From Agriotes lineatus (lineage: Eukaryota > Arthropoda > Insecta > Coleoptera > Elateridae), in NCBI GenBank assembly GCA_940337035.1, contig CALNHX010003609.1, positions 1 through 64,000 on the forward strand: a DNA stretch of 64,000 bases, in the 5' to 3' direction. The notes beneath the pieces were generated by a model. The model was given only the letters and a program-made list of their open reading frames with translations. It had not been told where the DNA came from and searched no databases. Shown piece by piece: positions 21,870-33,945 of this stretch (the first letter of the stretch is position 1; each line of letters begins with the position of its first letter). Both the position numbers and the translations under genes were made by a program.

Positions 21870-23454
21870 ATATAAATGAATGTTGATTTTTGTTTGTCCC
21901 GTATGATTTCCTATACCATTCATCCGATTGCGATGAAACTTTGGTGAGTTGTTGTGCGCACGCCCGCGAAGGTTTCTGAATTAGTACAATCATTGTTTTC
22001 GGTGTATGAATGCAGAATTTAATTGAATCAAATACAAACAGCGACGTTGTATTTCGTGTGTGACATAACAAGTGGTGTTAATTGTGAAATTCCAATTACC
22101 GGTCGACATTAGATAATAGGTATCACACGCATTTTCTTTGCTTTTTCCAAGTGAATTTGTAATAGTCGTTACAAAGCATTACTTTCGCTTTCAAATCAGT
22201 TATGTCACCCAAAGGACAAGCGATTGGTGGATCTACACCTCAAGCACGAAAGAAAAGGGCATCACGAGCTTCAGAAACAGACGAGCAACGAAAAGCAAGA
22301 CTGGAAACCGTTGAGTACGCACAGCTCAAGCCCGTTCGTCTGAAAAAGTCGAGCAATGGGAAGCAAGACTGGAAACCGTTCGAGTACTCACTGCTCAAGC
22401 CCGTTCGTTTGAAACAGACGAGCAACGGGAAGTAAGACTGGAAACAGTGAAAACCGTTCGATTACGCACAGCTCAAGCCCGTTCGTCTGAAACAGTCGAG
22501 CAATGGGAAGCAAGACTGGAAACCGTTCGAGTACGCACAGCTCAAGCCCGTTCGTCTGAAACAGACGAGCAACGGAAAGCAAGACTCGAAACAGTAAAAA
22601 CCGTTCGATTACGCACAGCTCAAGCCCGTTCCTCTGAAACAGTCGAGCAACGGGAAGCAAGACTGGAAACCGTTCGAGTACCTACTGCTCAAGTTCGTTA
22701 GTCTGAAACAGACAAGCAACGGGAAGCAAGACTGGAAACCGTTCGAGTACGTACAGCTCGATCCAGACAAACAGTGCACGCTGATTTAAATCTTGGTGCC
22801 TTCCATTGCAATGCTAATTATAATTACAGTCTTCATCCAAGTGTGGTTATTGAAATGTATATACAGTGAGAATAATGTAAGACTCTACAAGTGTACATGA
22901 CTGAATTATGCAAAATTTGACATAGGGTATATTTACTTAAATGTTATCATGGTGTTTGTAAACATAATAACATAATTATTTCATTGTAATTTCAAAACCG
23001 ACAAATGTTACTAGCATGGGTAAATTGATTAATGCTAAAATAAAGTTCTCAATGTGTAGTCTTAGATTATTCGCACTGTATATAGAAATGAATGTTTCTT
23101 TGTTTGTCCCGTATGCGTTCCTATACCATTCACCCGATTGCAATGAAATTTTGGTGAGTCGTTGTGCGCACGCCCGTGATGGTTTCTGAACAATTATTTT
23201 ACAATAAGTGGCGCTGGGGTCGAGATATTTCGATAAATTGTATTTATGGTTCGATTTGGCTCATATTACCAATAAGTATATGTTAGTTACGTGGAAAGAA
23301 ATATATTTTACAAAAAATGGACCCGGTGGGTGGCGCTGGAGTCGACATATTTACGAAAATGTGTATTTATCGTCTGATTAGGCTCATATTCAGAAGATGT
23401 GTCATACAAAATCGAATTATGTTTGGGAAGAACAACGTTTGCCGGGTCAGCTAG
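21870..23454 (+). mobile_element. Helitron-derived sequence, two nested 5' parts with one 3' end
   Basis: AAATGAATGTT..TTTGTTTGTCCCGTATG and CCTATACCATTCA.CCGATTG plus GTTGTGCGCACGCCCG occur at about 21878-21975 and again at about 23088-23180. This looks like two copies of one 5' region. A single 3' end GTTTGCCGGGTCAGCTAG closes at 23454 before T, as in Helitrons (CTRR before T). The first copy carries the start of the Helitron protein; the second looks like a short non-autonomous copy. The assignment rests on end motifs and the coding repeat. Confidence 0.6.
22202..22763 (+). pseudogene. Helitron protein N-terminal repeat region, broken
   Basis: From ATG 22202 the frame reads MSPKGQAIGGSTPQARKKRA, then about seven imperfect repeats of 66-78 bp that encode variants of SSETVEQREARLETVRVRTAQAR. 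Charged repeats with the SETxEQRxARLE theme are typical of the region before the Rep domain in animal Helitron proteins. At least one frame change at about 22436-22447 separates the 5' and 3' halves, and no Rep or helicase part follows. The repeat region has probably expanded and contracted by slippage. It is non-functional as a transposase. Confidence 0.6.
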
Positions 23455-24085
23455 TTGTTTATAAGGTAAAGTTTGCGGTAAACCTCATAGTTAACGAGAT
23501 ATTTGCGAAAAACTGTTGAAACCTACTATTTTACCACCTTTCCACCCCTTCGCCCCCCACCCCTCAACCTAAACCCGACGCGCAATGTTGTGCAACTTTT
23601 TATCACTACTAAGAGAAAGGTACTAAACAGTTTGCCGCTGGGTAGAACTTTTTTTTTGATGTTCGGGTTAAATCCTAGTTTTACTGTACTATATTGTGTA
23701 TGAATTTCAGTAATAAACGTCTTATGCCCGCCATGGCTGTCACGAACGCGAATGTAATCCATGAAGGCGTCAAATTTCTGTTGCACAATACGAATATTTG
23801 GCAACGGTGTGGTGATTTGACCTAAAATAAACGGCGGGCTAAAAGTGGGTATGGTAGGGACGTAAACTGCACGATTACCCAAAGACAAGAACAGACGATT
23901 ACCCCATATTTTTACTATTTGTTACTGCGGCAAGTGTTTGTTAGTTATTTGGAATCCATATTATAGAGTATTACCGCCCATGTAAGCAGTAGTATTAGAT
24001 ACAATTACAGGACATTTGCTGCTCATATTACCATGAACATAACCAATCTAATCTAACCTAATTCCATATTTTGTTTTGTTTACAG
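23455..24085. other. non-coding upstream region of the zinc-finger exon
   Basis: No recognised gene. It ends in TTTTGTTTACAG at 24085, a good splice acceptor, so it is probably the 3' part of an intron. Confidence 0.5.
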
Positions 24086-25485
24086 AAATTGTGTGTAATA
24101 AACCAGAACTTTCCTCTTTCGTTACAAAAATGGACGTAAAGCAGGAACTAGTTGATAATAACTTACCTACCGGAATGATGAGCATCGAAGATATGTTTAG
24201 TAACGCGACTGACAAGGTATTGAATATTAAACAAGAGGAAGTTCTGATCAAGGATGAATTGCTTATTGCAAGTGCAGCAGATAAAAAGCTTTTAGACCAA
24301 CATTTTGTTTGCAGAGTTTGTGAATTTAGAACTACCAGACAAAGTGACTTAGTTAGGCATATGAAGACGCACACAGGAGAAAAACCTTATTTATGTTCCA
24401 TTTGTGAATATAAAGCAGTACAGAACAGTGACTTAGTTAATCATATGAAAACGCACACAGGAGAAAAACCGTATTTATGTTTCAGTTGTGAATATAGAAC
24501 AGCACAAAGAAGTAACTTAATTCGGCATATGAAAATGCACACAGGGGAAAAACTGTATTCATGTACCATTTGTGAATATAGAACAGCACATAAAAGTGCT
24601 TTAGTTAGTCATATGAAGAGGCATACAGGAGAAAAACCTTATTCATGTAAACCTAAAACAGCACACAAAAATAGCTTATGTAGTCATATGAAAACGCACA
24701 CTGCAGAAAAGCCTTATTTGTGCTCTATTTGTCAATACAAAGCTGCACGCAAAAGTCACTTAGTTGGTCATATGAAAACACATACGGAAGAGAAACCTTA
24801 TTTATGTTCTATTTGTGAATATAAAGCAGCACAGAAATATAGTTTACTTAGTCATATGAAAACACACACTGCAGAAAATCCTTATTTATGTTCTATTTGT
24901 CAATATAAAGCAGCACGCAAGAGTTACTTAGTTGATCATATGAAAACACATACTGGAGAAAAACCTTATTTATGTTCCATTTGTGAATATAAAGCAGTAC
25001 AGAAGAGTAACTTAGTTCAGCATATGAAGATACACACTGGAGAGAAATTGTATTCATGTTCCATTTGTGAATATAAAGCAGCATATAAAGCTAGCTTAGT
25101 TAATCATATGAAAACACATACGGGAGAAAAACCTTATTTATGTTCCATTTGTGAATATAAAGCAGTACAGAAGAGTAACTTAGTTCAGCATATGAAGATA
25201 CACACTGGAGAGAAATTGTATTCATGTTCCATTTGTGAATATAAAGCAGCATATAAAGCTAGCTTAGTTAATCATATGAAAACACATACGGGAGAAAAAC
25301 CTTATTTATGTTCCATTTGTGAATATAAAGCAGTACAGAAGAGTAACTTAGTTCAGCATATGAAGATACACACTGAAGAGAAATTGTATTCATGTTCCAT
25401 TTGTCAATATAAAGCAGTACAGAAGAGTAACTTAGTACGGCATATCAAGACCCATATGGGAGAGAAACCTTATTCATCTAATTAA
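24086..25485 (+). CDS. C2H2 zinc-finger protein, terminal exon, 14 finger units
   Basis: The exon begins after a TTTGTTTACAG acceptor. The first ATG is at 24130 (MDVKQELVDNN), preceded in frame by EIVCNKPELSSFVTK, so part of the N-terminus may come from an upstream exon. An acidic stretch of about 55 residues with two VKQE/IKQE motifs (possible SUMO sites) is followed by 14 tandem C2H2 units with TGEKPY linkers. Unit 5 (YSCKPKTAHKNS) has lost three residues and its second Cys and cannot bind zinc normally. The other 13 keep CxxC and HxxxH. Units 9-10 are repeated as units 11-12 by a 168-bp duplication. It should be a nuclear DNA-binding regulator; its target is unknown. The paralogue at 4517-5903 is dead, whereas this one is open to TAA at 25483-25485. 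Confidence 0.9.
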
Positions 25486-25995
25486 TATGACGTAAAGCAA
25501 CAAGAAAATTTGCCTTGATGGGGGATATGACTACACATCTAGAAAAATCATTAGGTGTTAACTTATAAGAAAAGAGCGGTTTAAACAAAATTAAATCAGT
25601 TACATAAAAACTGGTGTCCAACAGGATTAATAATATTGGAAAAGTGAGTATACGACAATATAAAAGCTGTAAAAGCTGTTTAGAATGGAAAAAATAGTGT
25701 TTTAGACGTATATATTTGCTAAATTTTTCTAAAGTTTAAAATGCTTCAAATCACTAAACGGGATTAGTTAAGAGTTTATTGAATAAAAACAATCAGAAAA
25801 TCGGAAATGATTGTAAATATAAGTATCAAATTTACTTTAGTGATGATTTTGTCTTTTCATCAACACAGGTTGACCATGAACTCAATTTCTTTATATATTT
25901 CAAATCTTAATGTTGGGTGAATTGATCAGAAAATAAATAAGTAAAAGAAACAGATAAACAGAGCATTTCCACAAAAGTCACAAGATAACTCAATA
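25486..25995. other. 3' flank of the zinc-finger gene
   Basis: AT-rich, with candidate poly(A) signals such as AATAAA at about 25781. No gene is seen. Confidence 0.4.
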
Positions 25996-26262
25996 GGTCC
26001 CGGGTGGTGTAGCTTGAACAAGCTTTCACGTTCGATCAGCAGAGTTAAGCAACGCTCTCTCTGGTCAGAACTTGGATGGGAGTTCCACGGCTGCATCTCT
26101 CGGCGCCTCGTGATACGGCTGTCACGGAAATAGGTGGTCCCGGCGGTCATAACAACATCATGACAGTCGTTAGTGGGGTTGGAAGTCCCCATAAATGCAC
26201 AGCGACGCCTATAATTGGCCTAACGGCTGTTGGCTGAGTGCGAAATAAATAAATAAATAAAT
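25996..26262 (+). mobile_element. 5S-rRNA-derived SINE
   Basis: The head at 26031-26085 contains GATCAGCAGAGTTAAGCAAC and GTCAGAACTTGGATGGGAGT. These match the 5S rRNA core (GATC...GAGTTAAGCAACG...GGTCAGTACTTGGATGGGTG), where the internal polymerase III promoter lies. A non-5S body and a tail of five AAAT units at 26243-26262 follow. This is the layout of 5S-derived SINEs (SINE3-like). Target duplications are not clear. Confidence 0.85.
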
Positions 26263-28804
26263 CACAGCCGACCAGCACGTTGTAGTATTAATTGAAGATT
26301 GATCTCGTGGGATGTTGAAAGTTTCAGCTGAATAGGAACCTACCTGGATAACTGCATCTTAGAAACCAGTGTATAAAGCATATCTGTATTTACCTTTTAA
26401 CATTTAAAGAATGAACTATTCCAATTTGTATTTAAGTTTTATTTTTACAACGAAGTATAGATTAAGGTCTTATTTATCTGTTGATTGTATATAAGTGTCA
26501 AATACTTGAGAAGTTAATTATGGAAATATTTAAATTTATTGCTTAATGATGTTATTGGAAGAAATAGAGAAAAATGAATTTAGATTTTATATCTTGTAAG
26601 AATTAACATGATGACAATATATCATTTCTGTGTTTTTTGGTTTCTGAGATATAACAATCTTAATTTCCTTAATGGAAATCGGTTGATCGTGTCTCTCCAT
26701 CAAATATATGTTTTTTACATTTTGAAAAATGTATAGTTTTATAGTACCTTGGTAATAAAGTGAAGGAAAGCAACAACTCGATATATATATTGCTGTGATA
26801 TCTGTTTGTACGTTGAAGATTTTTACAAGTTAACGTAATGGGTAACTAACAAAGTTTCATTCGCCAAAGGAAAATTGATGGGACAAACAGATTTCCTTGC
26901 CGTAGAACCACGACCGTTGTAAATGGTCACATTTAGGGCTTAGATTTGTTTCAAAAGTAAACTTTAGGAGATTCTTCTAAATAGTAGCCAAATAACTCAT
27001 AGTAATACAAGTTAGGCACAAATGCAACGTGTGTCTCACACAACACCAAGTACGGTTCAAGGTACCTTTATGGTCTTACCAAAAAAATGTTGGGTTATAT
27101 TTTGGCAAAACTAAGCTGAAATACACTTGGAGATTCCATTTTTAGCCACACAAAGAGCCAGCAAATGAGTAGGGCCACATGTTAGCTTTAGTGGGCACAG
27201 AATAAGACATTTTGGACAGTTTTGTGCGTCATAATGCGATTATAAAAACTAAACATGCAGTGTAGTTACGATTAAAGTGCGTGTAAAATTGGGACAGAAG
27301 AACACCAGAGATCATACACTCGGTGCACTAGCAAAGCAGATGGGGTCGTTGCTGGAACTACTGTCAGAATTAGCCTGAGGTCCAATGGGACCACCGTTCA
27401 GGTAGCACACCTGGGTTTTGTGTATTTATGCTCAAATCGCTTCAACGTGGCACTAGCTCGGATCGATGTGAGATTCAGTACATTAGTGCTTCGATGTGCG
27501 CTGAAGGCAATGGTGCAATTAGTTTGTGTTCAGAAGTAAGATTTTTGTATAATTAATTTAAGCATCTTTGGAAATTCGAGTTTGGCTTTTGTTTATTTTA
27601 TTTCAAGCGTCCCTTTGCAATTGTTTTCAAACTGATGTCAATGTCAGCCAATTAATGGCTTTAGAACCTTTTGTTTTTCCAAGGCTATAAAAGGAAAGAA
27701 CGCCGAACTTCCGGGAGGCTTCATAATTTGTATTCGACGAGATAACCTCGTGCCTTTGTTGCTCGTTTTAGAGGTTAAGTTGATTGTTTTGATGTGACGT
27801 ATGTTGTCATTTGTTCGTGGATCACTTACGTACAAATAAATAGCTGTCATTTGTGTATCGTGTTTTCATTCAAAGTTAGTGCTAATATATTCTCTTTTGG
27901 TGCAATTTACATAATTTCTTCTAAGGAAGTTAATTTGTTCGAGTTTCAAGCAGCGGCCATCTTGGAGACATTTCAGCAGCAGCGGCGCGCGGTTGCAGTT
28001 TGCAGAAGGCTATCGAACAGTAACGTGGAGCAAAAAGGTTAGCAAAATTAATCTGTGCTATGTGTTCAATTAGTTCGCATATTTCATTGTAATGTTGAGT
28101 TTTATAATAATCATTATGCTGGAAAAAAGTCAGTAAATAAAACACAATGTTCTTTTTTCGATCATCAAATAATTTTAGTAATGTTTACTTCCATGAACCC
28201 ACCAACGCATTTGAGGTTATGTATTGTATTTTATGTGCCTTGAACTGCTATATGCCCAAAACAAGGGTCTCTTCTAATTTGTTGCTTGCGAAAAACTCGG
28301 TGTGTATGTTCACAAAAACTAATATACATGCAAAATTCAGGTTATGAGTCAAATATCGGATGTACTTAACAGGTCCAGTGTTCCCAAGCGGTTGACGCAA
28401 TAGCAAAATTCCTTTGTCGAATCACCCAATAGTTGAAATGACTTACTTGGCATAACAGTAAAGTTTACTGGAAGAATGCATACAAGAGGACGTATTGGGT
28501 AAAAAAATCGTTCAACACCAAACTGCAATTTCTTCTATAAATCGTGTAAATAGTACAAAGCCTTAACAAGCGACAACAATTACACATAGTAATTGCGAGT
28601 TTATATTTAGTTCATGTTTTATAGTCAGTATTTTAATAATATATTTATATTTTCCAATAATTTCCACCTATTAATTTTTCATAAAATATTTGCAAGAAAT
28701 TTGTAGTTGCTCGGTTAGTAGCTGTTGAACAGTGGACACGATTATCTCACATAATAAGTAACATTTTCTATCACATTATATTAGATACTGTTATAGACAG
28801 AGCT
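26263..28804. other. non-coding region with an exon-like GC-rich patch
   Basis: No coding gene is supported. A GC-rich patch at 27946-28038 (CAGCGGCCATCTTGGAGACA...) followed by AAAAAGGTTAG could be an untranslated leader exon with a donor site. This is a guess. Confidence 0.3.
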
Positions 28805-29080
28805 TGGCAGTAATTAATTACTTTGTAATTAAATTCTTTTATGTTGATTTGCCTTAGAATTAAACTACTTTTCAAAATACGATAATTGTAATTGGTAATT
28901 GCCATTTTTGTTATAAAGTACTTTGACATTACTTTTTCAAAGTAATTAATTATACATTCAATTACTCAATTGTTTTCGAGTAATTAAATTACTCTAAATT
29001 ATTTAAATTACTTGTGGCAATTGAAATTACTCGCGATGATTAAATTACTGTTTAGTAATTGAATAACTAAATTACTGACT
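28800..29080. repeat. AATTACT-rich repeat, possible hAT-type end
   Basis: CAGAGCTTGGCAGTAATTAA at 28799-28818 is followed by many TAATTAC/GTAATTA motifs in both orientations up to ATTACTGAC at 29075. The CAGAG start and clustered short palindromic motifs recall the hAT-like element at 15155, but no matching 3' end was found. Confidence 0.45.
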
Positions 29081-30764
29081 TCGGTTGGGTATAAGATCTT
29101 CAAATGCATAAAATAAGATAAGGCCTTATTAAGTTACATGTTAAGCAAATTGCAATAGGGTACTCTTGAAACAATATATTGTAATGTTATGATGCTTAAA
29201 GAACGATTTAAATAGGCCCAGCTTTGGTATTCTATTTATTGCTACAATAAGTCACTGGCAAACATTGATACTTACATAAGACATGATTTAAAATAACTGT
29301 AATTTAATTAACAAAGGTTAGTAATTGAATAAAACAGTACCGTCCGGGTTGCGTTTAGCTTATTTTTCATTATGATGCTCGGTATGGCAAATCTAGCTAA
29401 TTTATGGTAACTGGCAGTTTAATTGTGTAACGTCAAGACATTATTATGCCAGCAATTGATAACACAGCTAAAGGATTACTAAGCGCTATAGGATGGCACA
29501 GGAATGCAACGAGCAGTTGAAAAGCAACCTGAGAATTAAAGAAGTGCTAATAACTTGTGAATCAGTGTTTATTAATCTAAAAGTGAGAAAATGCAACCAA
29601 AGTGCGTTAAAAGTGTTCCAGAATGACATTTAAGAAAAACAATTTAGTGATTAGGATCAAATATTGTAAAACACTTACTTGAAATACTTGTTAACTGGTT
29701 GCTATAGAGACCCATATGGTCAATTGTTGTTTATTATGGAATCCAAGCCAAAAAACTTGTTTGTATGATTGGCTCCTAGTTATGAATTGTTTTCGTACAT
29801 AAAAGTTTATAGTTTCTACTAGTTGTCGAGTTTTAATTATTCGCCAGTGTATGAGCTCACTTGTGCTTAATTTCGTAAAGTTCTAAAGTGCAGTCTCAGA
29901 GACTTTAAACTTGAAGTAGAGCCCAGTTGACTTTGAAGCTAAGTTTTGGCAAGTTTTGAAGCCGTGGAAGGCTAAAAGCATCGTGCACCATCTAGAAGAG
30001 CCCTTGTTTGTGGTTTTCAAAAAGGCAGCAGTCGCTCAAACCGTTCCATAAGGCAGGTACGAGGTTGGCGTTCCTTAGAAACGTGATCCGGTCCGAGGTC
30101 TACTTTCAAGCCCGATTTGAGGGAGCTGGAAGCTACGAGAGGTACAGAGCAAGGTACAACAGCTAAGGAAGACTTCGTTCGAGATCCAGAGGCTGCTAGC
30201 AGCAGCTGAGAATGTTGCAGGAGAAAATTACGAGGTTGGCGTCACCTTTTTATGCAGAAGCCGGAAATGGATTTGGCGAGCAGGTAAGAAACAAAAGCTA
30301 GTTGCCGTACCCTATGACGTGAAAGAAAACAAATACAAGTTAGCCAAACAACTTGATTCGTTAAATTGCATTGTTATTGTTTACCTGAGGTGAATTTATT
30401 AGTTGTAGGTCGTTCAAATTACGCTGGATGTCTACGTGTTTCAGCAGCTCTGTTTACACTCAATATTCGAGGTTAACTGTCACTCATTTAGAAGTGAGCG
30501 TATGCTATACTACGGTAAAATTTATACTTTGTTACAACCCATCCACTGCAGATATTGGAGTCTCAAATAGCTAGCAGGCGCAATAATTTAAATGTTGCCA
30601 ATGGGTAGAATAGAGAGGGCACCACACCGTTATTTTTGCAATTTATTAATTAAACAAAGCATACATTTTTAATTGGCCCAAGAGGAGGCAATAATTAAAA
30701 ATAGATTTATTTTCCATTTTTTGTAGATGCTTCTTGTAATATTTTTAAATTCTTTTTAAGTATT
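29081..30764. other. non-coding region, duplicated flank with possible leader exon
   Basis: About 29340-30400 matches blocks of 6235-6860 in order. A less AT-rich stretch at 29940-30292 ends TTTGGCGAGCAG/GTAAGAAAC, a good donor. It may be the leader exon of a further zinc-finger paralogue that continues beyond later insertions. No protein is predicted with confidence. Confidence 0.4.
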
Positions 30765-30782
30765 TACATACAATGTGGGAAG

Positions 30783-31152
30783 AAGCTGCGTGGCGCAGAT
30801 GGGTAAGCGCCAGGCTTGCATTAAGCAAGTTCTCGGTTTGAATCCCGCTGGGGTCGGAATTTTTCCGTATCCATGGCGACTAGAATCGGGCTCAGTGAGA
30901 CCATTCACAGTTGGGCATCAAATTAACTGTGCTCTACTCAAAACCACAGATCTAAGAGATAGAGTAACAAGGTTAACACATCACCAAGACACACAACTCA
31001 CACAATGGTTGCTGCGCAAGCACCAAAGGGACGCTCCAACTCTGTATCCCGAATCCGGGGCAAGTTGAGCATTGTACCACCAGATGCCAGCGCATAAAGC
31101 ACCAGCCTCTACACCGCAAGGTAAATGAGGTTACAGATTATACATACATACA
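30783..31152 (+). mobile_element. tRNA-derived SINE with 18-bp TSD
   Basis: The head has a polymerase III box A-like TGGCGCAGATGGG and box B-like GGTTTGAATCC, a tRNA-related body and a (TACA)n tail at about 31141-31160. The flanks repeat exactly: TACATACAATGTGGGAAG at 30765-30782 and 31153-31170. Perfect duplications indicate a recent LINE-driven insertion. Confidence 0.9.
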
Positions 31153-31170
31153 TACATACAATGTGGGAAG

Positions 31171-32503
31171 TTGCCGCACTAGACTAATAAATAATGTAGT
31201 CTGTATTGTGGTAACTTTTTTTTTAGGTTTTAATGAAATTGCGACAGAAAACTAAACAACAAACAAAAAAACTTAAAAATTTGGATGAATTGAATTTATT
31301 TGAATCGATTTGAAGAGGATGTGTGTTTTTGATTTTGATTAAAGTTGTAATAATTGTGATACCTATTTTATTTCTTTAAAATAATTATATTATTACAAAT
31401 AAACATCATCATTATTATCACAACATTATGTATAGTTTACGATTTTCTATGACTAGTCAGATAACAGCTAATTTTGAAATTGCAACAACGTATGCACGAG
31501 AAAAAAGAAAATATCTTGTGCAAACCCTTATGTTTGTAGATGGGATGTGCATGTGTTGTGTCTTGTATAGTGTGGCTGTGCAGGGTGTGGCAGTGTGGAT
31601 TGCTAATAATTATCATAACTCTATAATAAAGCAGAACACGTCCCAAGGTCAAATAAATCAACTCCTGGTCTATGAGCATAGGTATTGGGGGCGTGGTCTT
31701 GATATTTTCTAAGAGCCAGTAATATGGAAGGAGAGAACAATTAATGCTCTTGTTAGGGCCTACACACATTTTTTACATTACACAGGAATGTTTGTACTAT
31801 GTACACATAAATATTAAATCTGCAAATAACCTAAATTCGGAGCTTTGTACAAAAATATGGTTATAAACTTTTTGCAAGTGGACTTTACTACCTCTAGGAA
31901 GAAAAGGCGTCGTGCATCACGTGACCACAATTCGAGGTTGGAGGTAATTGTGGGCGTTGTCTTGATATTAGCAGCGTTGCCAGACCTGGTACAATTCTAC
32001 GAATCTGGTACATTCTGAAACCGTTACTGCAAAAGTATATTTTTTAAAATATTTCTGGTACATTTTCATCCTCATTTATTAGATTAGACGAAACTGTCAA
32101 AAATAAATTAGCAGATCAGCCAGGCAAAGCGGAATTGGCAGACAAAATACGTCTTATTTATTTCGTACAGTATCCTCACTTAATAATACAGTATCCTCAT
32201 TTAATACTAAGAAACTGGAAACTGCAAGTAAAGCAAGAGAAAAAATTTTCGCAAAAGTGTATTATAAATAAACATTAATACTACAAACATAGTGTTTAGT
32301 GTTATGTTGTTTTCCGTTAATTATTGTACAATATTTTGAGAACGTCTGACAACACTGTTACTACACGCACAAGGAGGCTGTGACATCATCATTGTTGTTG
32401 ACGCCATTAGCTGCTTTCTCGTTTACGTGCAATTTGTTTGCGTTATTAAACTGTAAAAGGCTTTACGCAAAACTTCCCTCGTCGTTTGTCGTTTACGTTT
32501 GTG
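31171..32503. other. upstream region of the THAP gene
   Basis: AT-rich, with no coding gene recognised. The last 100 bp before the THAP start codon are less AT-rich and would hold the leader and promoter; no specific motif can be assigned. Confidence 0.4.
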
Positions 32504-32895
32504 ATGGCAGAATATTGTTACGGTGGGTACAAGACGTGTGCATCGCCTTTGTGCAATAAAAGTGCAATCGTAAATGCAGAAGTTTGCTATTTTCGGTTCC
32601 CAAAAGACTGGCGAAGGTAAGTTGTTATATTGGAGCGTTATTATATAGTACCTCTGTATATTTATTTATGTATGCACGTATATAAATCCCGGAAACACTA
32701 AAAAAGGCTATTTTTTAAGATGTTTAATCTGGATTAAAAACTGCGGGTTGGAAGAATCCAAAGAAACTTCCTGTATAAATTGGTACGATTATAGACTGTG
32801 TAGCGCACATTTTGAAGAATCAATGTTCTCCAGTCTGCTTAAAAATCGCCTGAAGAAAACAGCAATTCCAACATTGTTTGGTGATTTAAATTCAG
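32504..32895 (+). CDS. THAP zinc-finger domain exons of a THAP-Helitron fusion gene
   Basis: Exon 1 is 32504-32616 (ATG start, donor GGTAAGT) and exon 2 is 32720-32895 (acceptor TTTTTTAAG, donor GGTTTGT). Joined, they encode one THAP domain of about 96 residues with the C2CH layout. The first Cys pair is in TCASPLC, YFRFPKD and the core Trp in CLIWIK follow, then the Cys/His pair in CSAHF and the closing ATPTLF-like motif AIPTLF. THAP domains bind DNA through zinc and are found in host regulators and P-element-type transposases. Exon 2 ends in phase 1, and both downstream alternative exons start in that phase. Every following exon to 42139 stays in frame, giving a model of about 1,562 codons. 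The domain is seen directly; its joining to the Helitron exons is inferred from phase and the absence of another gene between them. Confidence 0.75.
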
Positions 32896-33029
32896 GTTTG
32901 TACATATTCAATACTGTTATATATCGTTTACCATAATAAACAATTAGCAAATTGACCATCGATTTATCGTTTAATACAAAATAATTTTAGGTGCTTTATG
33001 TCGATTGTTAATCACATCATATTTTACAG

Positions 33030-33321
33030 GTGCGTTATTTGATACGAATGCAACACCTTCTTTTCTTAGATCGTCTAATCCTGCAAATGTTTCTGCAGGG
33101 TTCGAACCCCTACCATCAACATCTACGGCCGAGGTTTCTAAACATGTGAGTTGTTCTTCAGGTAATAACGAATAGTCATAAAATATTGTTGTTTGTTAAT
33201 CACATAATATTTTACAGGTGCGTTATTTGAAACGAATACAACACCTACTATTCTTAGATCTTCTAATCCTGCAAATGTTTTTGCACGTTTCGAACCCCTG
33301 CCATCAACATCTACTGCCGAG
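33030..33321 (+). CDS. tandem duplicated exons 3a and 3b of the THAP-Helitron gene
   Basis: Two near copies of one exon lie 188 bp apart: 33030-33133 (or to 33145) and 33218-33321. Both follow TTTTACAG, both enter in phase 1 and leave in phase 0 at GCCGAG/GT. They encode GALFDTNATPSFLRSSNPAN..EPLPSTSTAE and GALFETNTTPTILRSSNPAN..EPLPSTSTAE. Splicing 3a to 3b would break the frame, so they look like mutually exclusive exons or an exon plus a spare copy. The Ser/Thr/Pro-rich text suggests a flexible linker between the THAP and Rep parts. Confidence 0.6.
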
Positions 33322-33447
33322 GTTTGTAAACATTTGTATGTAAAGCCTCTATGACACGACGCTACATTTTACGCATTTTATAAAAAAAATATTAAGCATT
33401 GTTTCATACAGAAAATTGACTGCTACATTTTGCGCTGACTTTTCATG

Positions 33448-33685
33448 TAGAGTCGTGTGCAAATAAATCTGGGACAATGGTTTTTTTTATATGTAAATTG
33501 AGTTAAGATTTGAAGCATATCTCCATGGATTTCCTGCTATCAGAAAGAGTTACTTTAAATTTTGACACGTAAATGAAAATGTAGGTCTTTCTGGTAGCAG
33601 AAAATCCATGGAGATATTCTTCTATTCTCAATTCAACCTACATATGAAAAAACCATTGTCCCAGATTTATTTGCATACGACTGTA
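33448..33685. repeat. Tc1/mariner-type foldback MITE in an intron
   Basis: The ends are TAGAGTCGTGTGCAAATAAA and TTTATTTGCATACGACTGTA. The arms share CTGGGACAATGG and ATATCTCCATGGATTT with their mirrors. A TA duplication is likely. Confidence 0.75.
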
Positions 33686-33945
33686 CATTATTTAGAAGTT
33701 GTTCTACATTTTCTGGTAAATATGCGTGTAAAAATGTGCAGAAGTATCGTAATCAAACTAAACTGCAGAGCATGACGCGAAATGAAAACATAACCTGCAT
33801 TTTATTAGCATTGTTTAACTTCCTGATTAATAATTAATACATAGCAGCTGGCTGAGGTTAATGTTAAAACATGTTAAGGACGAATTAGCAGCTATTTACA
33901 GTTGAAACGCCTTCCTGCGGTGAAAGAACTGGTCAAAATTGTGAG

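Noticed and set aside
31428..31712. 94-codon frame near 31.5 kb
   Set aside because: No recognisable domain, overlapped by an equally long antisense frame, no splice context.
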